The translations under genes were made by a program, and so were the position numbers. Positions 56,110 through 64,000 of a DNA stretch of 64,000 bases are shown here, one piece after another; the first letter of the stretch is position 1, and the number at the start of each line of letters is the position of its first letter. The notes beneath the pieces are model-generated. The model saw only the letters and a program-made list of their open reading frames with translations, had not been told where the DNA came from and did no database searches. Source of the DNA: Crambe crambe (Eukaryota > Porifera > Demospongiae > Poecilosclerida > Crambeidae); contig OZ004583.1 in NCBI GenBank assembly GCA_963924555.1, positions 620,001-684,000 of the forward strand, in the 5' to 3' direction.

Positions 56110-57104
56110 CTAAGGAATGTGCATGATGAACATGGCTTTTATTAATGACATGTTATTAACATGTTCCATGTCTCATTGGCATAATTGGCTCTTTATCTCA
56201 TCCCTCTGTGTCTCAGTTTCTCTTCTCTAGGATCTGAACTACTCAATGAATTTTAAAGCAAATTAAAGGCTAGGGCTTGCTCACTCATCCCAATTATCCT
56301 AGAGTTGAAATGGCTAGCCTCCTTCTGCAAAAGACACTTTAAATGTCTGCTGTGATCCTTGTTGCTATGTAAATGGCTGATAGGTCTTATCATCATGAAA
56401 GGTGTGCACTATTTATAACTATAACACAATGGTTCTACCGGCCATTGGGCTATCAAGCCAGAGGAGAAACGAGGGTGGTGGCACGTAACCACGTGGTCAT
56501 AATGATTACTACCCATAAATTTCCAGTATGATACAGAGAGTTTCAGTGGGGACCATATGAAATTCATTGAATCTCTGAAAGTACGAGCCAAAAAATTAGC
56601 ATATAGAATAGTTGAACAAGATTACATATCTTGCCCAGAATCTCAGGTAGAAAGCCGTGTCATTGATGTCATGAGAATATGTAACCAGAAATCAACAAAA
56701 GCTTTTGTTATTTTGTAGAGAAGAGTGATAAGAAACAGTTGATCACTAATCTCAAGTGATTGGTGAGTTAAGGACTGTTCATTTCCCTTCATGTCTGGCA
56801 TATGTGGTAGAGTTATGATTATGAATAATTTGTTGTCAAGAGATAAACACTGGAGTAGTTACAGTTGATTTATTATTTTTAGCATCCCTGTATCACAGGT
56901 TACCACATTTCATTGAGTTTGGTTAACCACTGGATACAAAACTCTAGCCATGGAGCAACTACAGTACTGAATAAAAAAACAAGCAAAGAGCAGATAATGG
57001 AACTCTAGAATGCAGCTTCCCCAATTATACTCTTATTATCAAAATAACACTATAATGACTATTTTGAAATACACTTATGAAACATGAAACCTGTTGTGAT
57101 AGAC
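56110..57104. other. Gap between TRIM-NHL copy 7 and the pseudogene, partly duplicated sequence
   Basis: 56110-56340 and about 56635-56760 align with 59645-60010 upstream of the pseudogene. The stretch between (about 56350-56634) is absent from the other copy, so it is an insertion here or a deletion there. No gene seen in it. Confidence 0.65.
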
Positions 57105-59590
57105 ATTAAATAACTGAATGCGATTGTTCATGTGGTCACACACACACACACACTACTCCATTGGTGTCTACTGCCAGTCCTATAGGACGTCCTGGTCCTA
57201 CCACTTCATCACCAAATGACATTAAAAATTGACCCTTGGAGGTGAACAAGGAGACACGATTATCACGCTCACTGACATACACAACACCATCAGCATCAAC
57301 AGCAATACCAGTCGGTTTATTAAGCTCCTCCCTACGTTGCCCAAACATCCTCACAAACTTCAGTGAAGATTTGAATATGATGGCCACATACATGTTACCA
57401 GAGCTATCACAAGATACACCACGTGGGAAATCAAATTGTCCGTTGCCACTTCCCATCTCACCAAAAGTGCCTGAATAGGTGAGGTCAGAGTTCAATACTT
57501 GGATACGATCATTATAAACATCTGCTACGTATATCTTATTGTTATAAGTATTGAATGGAAGGCCAGAAGGATCGTTGAACTGAAGAGATCCTTTCCCCTT
57601 TGCACCAACAGCTGCTATAAACTGGCCATTTGCTGAAAACGTTTGAATGTAATTAGAAGCATCTGCCACTAGAAGATTCCCCATGCTATCTACTGCCACA
57701 CCACGTGGATTGCAAAACTGTCCCTGACCAGAGCCATACGTACCAAAGGATTGTAACTTTTTTCCACTGAGAGAAAATACTGTTACACAATGTCCGTCAT
57801 TCTCAGTTACCACTATTTCCCCTTTCTTGTTGATAGCCACTCCCAAGGGATGATTCAAGCCATAGATATTCCGGATTGGAGTACCCAGTTTCTTAACAGA
57901 CATCTTTGCTGTCACAGGAAATGGACTTCCTCTGATGTGCTGGTCCTTGATTTTGATGAGTAGCTGATGCCTCCCCTTGATGGTAGGTTGGTAGTTGATC
58001 TCGTACTGGCTCTCTCCTCTTCTCCTTACGTTGCCTCTCACCACGACACCTGTTAGTTCAGACATGAGCTCACATTGGAATGTCACTTGCTTTGCACATG
58101 GTTCACCATTGAAGTTGTTAGCTTGTACAACAGCAGTAGATTCCTCTCCAACCACAGCTACCTCCAAATCTTTACCTACTGCATGGCATTATGAGGGGTC
58201 TGGACTTCCTCTTATACGAACCTGACCATAGTTCTGACACATTGCAGTGATATCAGCTGACATTATGAACTCTATGTCAGCTTCTGTGTTAGGCTTTAAT
58301 ACGTCTGGTTGGAATGTAGCAGTCAGTTCCTTCACTTGCTTGATTATGGTCGTCTTCATCTTCATCACTTCTCCCTGACTACTTGTCTCCAGGCTCTCTC
58401 TCACAAACTCAAGACAGCTGCTCAACTTAGTCAGGATGGTCTCCAACTCGTCTCTCTGTACTGCAAGGCCTTTCAGCTTCTCCTGGGTCTATTGGTGTAG
58501 CTGGTTTATCAACTTAGTCTTTCTGATATCGATGATTTCATTGAGTTGTTGGGTGGTGCGATGTATATCTGCTTCAACAGCTGCTCGCTGGTCAGATATC
58601 TCCCCACAACGTACATACAAATGTGTCAGAGCTTTCTTGATGGTCGTGAGTTGCTTCTCCACTGGCTCCAGTTCTCTCTCTTGTACTTCTTATAACATGA
58701 TCTAATCAAGTCATACTCATGGCTGTGATGCTTCTGGTCTCGAAAGACACAGTGAGAGCAGATTAGCTCCCAACATGTCTCACAGTACAGCTCCAGTTCT
58801 TTATCAGCATGAACAGAGCAGTAAGGAGAGACTTTCTTTGAAGAATTGGGGTGTGTCACATCATCTTCCTGACTGGTTGCTGTATCTTTGGGCTTCTTGC
58901 ATAATTTCTAAGAAGTCATTGACTTGAAATGCTGATTGGAGGCCTGCCACTCCATTGGTTGGAATGGGTGTGGCCTGACGACAGTTGGGGCAAGTCAGGG
59001 AGAGTTGTCCCTGTAGTCTCGTGCAGACTTTCCTGATGGGCGGGGCTTCACGGAGAGGGAGAGTCTGATAACTGTGGCCAGGTTTCAGTGGACACTCTGG
59101 AATGCAGTCACATGCACTTGTCACGTGCGCAAAAGAATTTATTTTAGAGTTCTTTTCCTTTTTTAGGGAGGAGGTTTAAGGATTTGATTGTCATCTGTGC
59201 GAGACCATCAGCTAATGGAGCTATTTGACAGCTTCTCTGATAGCAAGAGAATCAACCATCTTCGAACGCGCGATCGTTTATAGCTGATATTCATGATAAT
59301 CACATGACATTCACGCCCATTTTTTTGAATCTGCGATCTGATTGGTGCTGCCACAAATTCCTGCAGTGTCCACTGAAACCTGGCCACAGTTACCAGACTT
59401 TCCCTCTCCCTCTCCGTGAAGCCCCGCCCATCAGGAAAGTCTGCGCGAGACTATTGTCCCTGCTGGTCTCGGACCACCAGTTGCATCAGACAGTCTTTAC
59501 AGAAGACATGGAAGCACTGGAGTAGTTTAGGGTCAGTATAGGTGTCAAGGCAGATAGCACACTTGAGCTGCTCTTCAAGCTTTTTGACAT
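57105..59590 (-). pseudogene. TRIM-NHL pseudogene, interrupted by a MITE
   Basis: Matches copy 7 from MSKKLEEQL (59590) to the last NHL blade near 57105. The RING coding region is split by a 440-bp element (59014-59453). A stop stands in the coiled coil (LHQ then TAG, near 58490), and frame changes occur near 58170-58200, 58680, 58860-58915 and at the C-terminus, where a CA repeat has lengthened and one T of the terminal TTTTAA is missing. A piece of one NHL blade is lost (near 57355-57370). The longest open piece (58167-57136, 343 residues) still reads as filamin domain plus NHL blades, but no RING can be made from it. A host gene copy that decayed after a local duplication. Confidence 0.9.
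59014..59453. mobile_element. 440-bp MITE with about 85-bp terminal inverted repeats and 9-bp target duplication
   Basis: Left inverted repeat 59014-59096 and right 59365-59453 both read inward from TAGTCTCG(T/C)GCAGACTTTC, through GGGCGGGGCTTCACGGAG to TTTCAGTGGACACT; the right has six extra bases. TTGTCCCTG flanks both sides (59005-59013 and 59454-59462) and occurs once in intact paralogues. It encodes nothing. Long inverted repeats plus a 9-bp duplication suggest a Mutator-like non-autonomous DNA transposon; the superfamily is inference. Confidence 0.88.
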
Positions 59591-60135
59591 TTTTTATACA
59601 AAAAGAGATTCAAACCAGAAGTGTCTGTGTGACCTTATCTGACTAAGGAATGTGCTTTGATGAATATGGCTTTTATTAATGACATGTTATTAACATGTTC
59701 CACGTCTCATTGGCATAATTGGCTCTTTATCTCATCCATCTGTGTCTCAGTTACTCTTCTCTAGGATCTGAACTACTCAACAGATTTTAAAGCAAATCAA
59801 AGGCTAGGGCTAGGGCTTGCTCACTCATCCCAATTATCCTAGAGTTGAAATGGTTAGCCTCCTTTTGCACACTTTAAATGCCCAGAATCTCAGGTAGCAA
59901 GCCATGTAATTTATGTCATGAGAATATGTAACAAAGTAAACCAGAGATCAACAAAAACTCTTGTTATTTTGTAGAGAAGAGTGATAAGAAACAGTTGATT
60001 ACAAATCTCAGGCGATTGGTGAGTTAAAGACTGTTAGGTCTGGAATTGGCTTCATGTGTGGATGAAATGTGCCACAACCCTTTAACCTCAAGTTATTTTG
60101 ACATAGAGACACTATAAATACACATAAAGCCACAG
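59591..60135. other. Upstream flank of the TRIM-NHL pseudogene (duplicated from copy 7) and 3' side of copy 8
   Basis: 59600-60010 is the duplicate of the copy 7 upstream flank. No open gene; the CArG position is altered. Confidence 0.6.
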
Positions 60136-62247
60136 TTAAAATAATTGAATGCGATGATTATTTAGGTCACACACATACACTACTCCACTGTTGTCCACTG
60201 CTATGCTACGAGGACGATCAAACTGCCCTGGTTCTTTTCCCTTGCTACCAAACGATGTCACAAAGTGACCTCCAGAGGTGAAGACTGAGATACGATGATT
60301 CACATTCTCACTGACATACACAACTCCATCAGCATCAACAAAAATACTAATAGGCTCATCTAACTCCCCACGACCACTACCATGTCGCCCAAACCTCCTC
60401 ACGAATCTTCCCTCGGCTGTAAAGACTTGAATGCGATGGTTATTAGTATCAGCAACAAACACTAGCCCAGAACTGTCACAAGATACACTATATGGACAAT
60501 CAAACTGTCCCCTACCACTACCATACTTCCCAAAAGTACTTGAATACGTGAGGTCAGAGTTCAGAACTTGAATACAATTGTTACCAAATTCAGCTATATA
60601 TATTTTTTTGTTTGTAGCATTAAATGCAATGCTTGTGGGGCCTATGAACTGAAGAGGTCCTTCACCTATAGTGCCTACTGCTGCGAGAAATTGGCTGTCC
60701 CCTGTAAATTTCTGAATGCGACAATTGAAACCATCAGCCACTAGAAGATTTCCATCACCATCCACTGCCACACCACAAGGATGGTTGAACCGTCCTTGAT
60801 AAGAGCCATGCATGCCAAATGATCGAATCTTTTCTCCACTGGGACTGAGGACTGTCACACAATGTCCACCACCTTCTATTATCACCATTTCCCCCTTCCT
60901 GTTGATAATTATTCCACAGGGACCATTCACTCCATTGATACTTTGAATTGGAGTACCCAGTTTCTCGACAGGCATCTTTGCTGTCACAGGAAATGGACTT
61001 CCTCTGATGTGCTGGTCCTTAATTTTGATGAGTAGCTGATGCCTCCCCTTGATGGTAGGTCGGTAGTTGATCTCGTACTGGCTCTCTCCTCTTCTCCTTA
61101 CATTGCCTCTCACCACGGCACCTGTTAGTTCAGACACGAGCTCACATTGCAACAATGTCACTTGTTTCTCACACGGTTCATCCTGGAAGTTGTTAGCTTG
61201 TACGATAGCAGTAGATTCCTCTCCAACCACAGCCACCTTCACACCTTTACCTGTCACATGACATCGTGAGGGGTTTGAACTTCCTGGTACATGAACCTGC
61301 CCATAGTTCTCACACATATCAATGATATCACTTGAAGTAATAAACTCTATTTCAGATTCTGTGTTAGGCTTTAATACGTCTGGTTGGAATGTAGCAGTCA
61401 GTTCCTTCACTTTCTTGATTATGGTCGTCTTTACCTTCACCACTTCTCCCTGACTATTTGTCTCCAGGCTCTCTCTCACAAACTCAAGACAGCTGCTCAA
61501 CTTGGCCAGGATGGTCTCCAACTCGTCTCTCTGGACTGCAAGGCCTTTCAGCTTCTCCTGGGTCTCTCGGTGTAGCTGGTTTATCAACTCGGCCTTTCTA
61601 ACATCGATGATTTCATGGAGTCGTTGGGTGGTGCGATGTATATCTGCTTCAATAGCTGCTCGCTGGTCAGATATCTCCCCACAACGTACATCCAAATGTG
61701 CCAGAGCTTTCTTGACAGTTGTGAGTTGCTTCTCCATTGGTTCTAGTGATGGGGTCATCTCTCTCTTGTACTTCTCGTAACATGAGCTGATCAAGTCGTA
61801 CTCATGGCTGTGATGTTTCTGGCCTCGGAGTGCACAGTGAGAGCAAATTAGCTCCCCACATGTCTCACAGTACAGCTCCAGTTCTTTATCAGCATGAACA
61901 GAGCAGTAAGGAGAGACTTTCTTTGAAGGATTGGGGCGTGTCATGTCACCTTCCTGACTGGTTGCTGTATCTTTGGGCTTCTTGTGCTCTTCCATAATTT
62001 CTAAGAAGTCATTGAAATGAAATGCTGACTGGAGACCTGCTACTCCATTGGCTGGGATGGGTGTGGCCTGACGACAGTTAGGGCAAGTCAGGGAGAGTTG
62101 TCCCTGCTGGTCTTGGACCACCAGTCGCACCAGACAGTCACTGCAGAAGACATGGAAGCACTGGAGTAGTTTAGGGTCAGTATAGGTGTCAAGGCAGATG
62201 GCACACTTGAGCCTTTCTTCAAGCTTCTTGATAGTTTCTTCAGACAT
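60136..62247 (-). CDS. TRIM-NHL E3 ubiquitin ligase, copy 8
   Basis: Intronless, 703 residues from [13 protein letters not shown]. Complete RING (one S for R in VFCSDCL), B-box, coiled coil, filamin-type domain, six NHL blades (DGFNCRIQKF, EFGNNCIQVL, DTNNHRIQVF, DLNNHRIQLF). Blade 1 is unusual ([18 protein letters not shown]). ACAGGAAGT upstream (62290-62298) is shared with copy 6. Confidence 0.93.
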   Translation of the reverse strand: MSEETIKKLEERLKCAICLDTYTDPKLLQCFHVFCSDCLVRLVVQDQQGQLSLTCPNCRQATPIPANGVAGLQSAFHFNDFLEIMEEHKKPKDTATSQEGDMTRPNPSKKVSPYCSVHADKELELYCETCGELICSHCALRGQKHHSHEYDLISSCYEKYKREMTPSLEPMEKQLTTVKKALAHLDVRCGEISDQRAAIEADIHRTTQRLHEIIDVRKAELINQLHRETQEKLKGLAVQRDELETILAKLSSCLEFVRESLETNSQGEVVKVKTTIIKKVKELTATFQPDVLKPNTESEIEFITSSDIIDMCENYGQVHVPGSSNPSRCHVTGKGVKVAVVGEESTAIVQANNFQDEPCEKQVTLLQCELVSELTGAVVRGNVRRRGESQYEINYRPTIKGRHQLLIKIKDQHIRGSPFPVTAKMPVEKLGTPIQSINGVNGPCGIIINRKGEMVIIEGGGHCVTVLSPSGEKIRSFGMHGSYQGRFNHPCGVAVDGDGNLLVADGFNCRIQKFTGDSQFLAAVGTIGEGPLQFIGPTSIAFNATNKKIYIAEFGNNCIQVLNSDLTYSSTFGKYGSGRGQFDCPYSVSCDSSGLVFVADTNNHRIQVFTAEGRFVRRFGRHGSGRGELDEPISIFVDADGVVYVSENVNHRISVFTSGGHFVTSFGSKGKEPGQFDRPRSIAVDNSGVVYVCDLNNHRIQLF

Positions 62248-62822
62248 TTTCAAATGCATACAAGGTGTGTGTACTGCAATATTAATTGTACAGGAAGTAT
62301 GTCACATGACACTACTATGAATATCATTATGACTGTGGTTGTGTGGGTGACCTCAGTATTCTCATGGTTGCATGTTAATTAGAATGTCAACCAGAGAAAT
62401 GCAGGGCATTGTGGGGCAAGTGAAAGCAAGTGTCAATTAAAATTCCAGGTAGATAATTTTAGGTGAAATTGAACCCATGGGTTCTCTTAGAATTAGACTT
62501 TAAAGTCAGCCTCTATGCTGGTTCTACCTTAGTCTTTGTAACTCGAGACGACCTGTCTCTTCTCTGTGCTAAGTAGCACATCTTGAATGTTTTGCTCCTA
62601 TTTGATGGTTTTTGAGACATTCTTTACTTTTGTCCTTCTCTCTCATTGGCACGATTAGCTTTTTCTCTGCATCTTACCTTCTCTTTCAAGGATAATTGAG
62701 CCCAAAATAATATCACTTCCAAAAATTGATGCTGGCAATTGGACTGACCACCATAGTTGATTTCAGCACATTGCCAAGGCAAAAAGGAACAACAAATAAA
62801 GTACAACTCATTAATGTTACAG
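62248..62822. other. Gap between copy 8 and the partial copy 9
   Basis: Upstream region of copy 8 with ACAGGAAGT at 62290-62298, then AT-rich sequence with no gene or repeat that I recognise. Confidence 0.5.
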
Positions 62823-64000
62823 TTAGAATAATTGAATACGATGATTATTTCTGTCACACACATACACTACCCCACTGTTGTCCACTGCTATGCCACGAGG
62901 ACTATTAAACTGCCCTGGTCCTTCTCCCTCACTACCAAACGATGTCACAAAGTGACCCTCAGAGGTGAAGACTGAGATACGATTATTCCCATTCTCACTG
63001 ACATACACGACTCCATCAGCATCAACAAAAATACAAACAGGCTTGTTTAACTCCCCACGACTGCTACCACGTTGCCCAAACATCCTAACAAATCTTCCCT
63101 CGGCTGTAAAGACTTGAATGCGATGATTATTAGTATCAGTAACAAACACTTGCCCAGAGCTGTCACAGGATACACCAAATGGACGTTCAAACTGTCCCTT
63201 GCCACTACCATGGTTCCCAAAAGTACTCGAAAATGTGAGGTCAGAGTTCAGAACTTGAATACGATTATTACCAGCATCAGCTGAATATATTTTGTTGTTT
63301 TTGGCATTATGCAACGCTCAAAATGCCTACGAACTGAAGCGGTCCTCTACCTACAGTACCAACTGCTGCAAGGAATTGGCCTTCACCTGTGAACTTCTGA
63401 ATATGATTATTGTAACCATCAACCACTAGAAGATTTCCTTTGCTATCCACAACCACACCACAAGTATTGTGACCAGAGCCATGTGTGCTGAAGGATGAAA
63501 GTCTCTCTCCATTGACACTGAGTACTGTTACACGATGTCCGCCATATTCAGTTACCACCATTTCCCCCTTCCTGTTGATAGCCACTCCCCAGGGATAGTT
63601 CAAGCCATCAATAGTTCGGATTGGAGTGCCCAGTTTCTCAACAGACATCTTTGCTGTCACAGGAAATGGACTTCCTCTGATATGCTGGTCCTTGATTTTG
63701 ATGAGTAGCTGATGCCTCCCCTTGACGGTAGGTTGGTAGTTGATCTCATACTGGCTCTCCCCTCTTCTCCTTACGTTGCCTCTCACCATAACACCTGTTA
63801 GTTCAGACACAAGCCCACATTGCAATGTCACTTGTTTCTCACAAGGTTCACCCTTGAAGTCGTTAGCTTGTACGATGGCAGTATATTCCTCTCCAACCAC
63901 AGCTACCTCCACACCTTTACCTGTTGCATGGCATTGTGAGGGGTCTGGACTTCCTGGTACACCAATTTGTCCATAGTTCTGACACATTGCAGTGACATCA
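62823..64000 (-). pseudogene. TRIM-NHL copy 9, partial at window edge, frame-broken
   Basis: The window ends inside the coding region, so only the filamin-type domain and NHL propeller (about the last 390 residues) are visible. The reading frame breaks near 63305-63315: intact paralogues have GCATTTAATGC where this copy has GCATAATGC, two bases fewer, which ends the frame at once. The downstream frame continues open to a normal NHRIQLF end. Also one blade lacks the GQGQF segment (HGSGHNTCGVVVD). It could be a recent pseudogene, or the break could be an assembly or read error. Confidence 0.8.

Overview
The window is animal nuclear DNA. It has spliced genes with GT-AG introns of about 50-500 bp and metazoan-only families (laminin, TRIM-NHL, STPR). 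Very short intergenic gaps, abundant microsatellites and an expanded TRIM-NHL family suggest a demosponge such as Amphimedon. The species call is inference. Spliced models were built by hand from donor/acceptor sites and reading phase. Each complete model sums to a multiple of three.

Left part (1-16.4 kb): a CFAP92/KIAA1257-like ciliary gene on the minus strand runs from 6419 off the left edge. One of its introns carries, on the opposite strand, two tandem genes for small type I membrane proteins of no recognised family. COX16 is head-to-head with it, followed by a PARP3-like gene with two added SAP domains, two tandem SLC25A3 (mitochondrial phosphate carrier) genes, and RENBP on the minus strand.

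Middle (16.5-36.4 kb): SUCLG2 (succinyl-CoA ligase beta, GTP type) is head-to-head with RENBP across 111 bp. Its second intron is about 8 kb and holds three complete intronless TRIM-NHL genes on the same strand. Then, on the minus strand, come a protein with five exact 23-residue STPR repeats and a short laminin chain that mixes gamma-like and beta-like features.

Right part (36.5-64 kb): the C-terminal two thirds of UTP20 (32 exons, minus strand) hold one TRIM-NHL gene in one intron and a tRNA-Leu(CAG) in another. Upstream of the first visible UTP20 exon lie, all on the minus strand, four intact TRIM-NHL genes, one TRIM-NHL pseudogene split by a 440-bp MITE, and one partial copy running off the end. 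That first exon starts at an acceptor in mid-codon, so this array probably also sits in a UTP20 intron. In total the window has eight intact TRIM-NHL genes, one pseudogene and one partial damaged copy.

The TRIM-NHL copies look by eye nearly constant in the RING, B-box, coiled coil and filamin domains and more variable in the six-bladed NHL propeller. They fall into at least two promoter classes: a CArG-box class and an ACAGGAAGT class. The array, nested in introns of housekeeping genes and always in the host orientation, is the most interesting system here.
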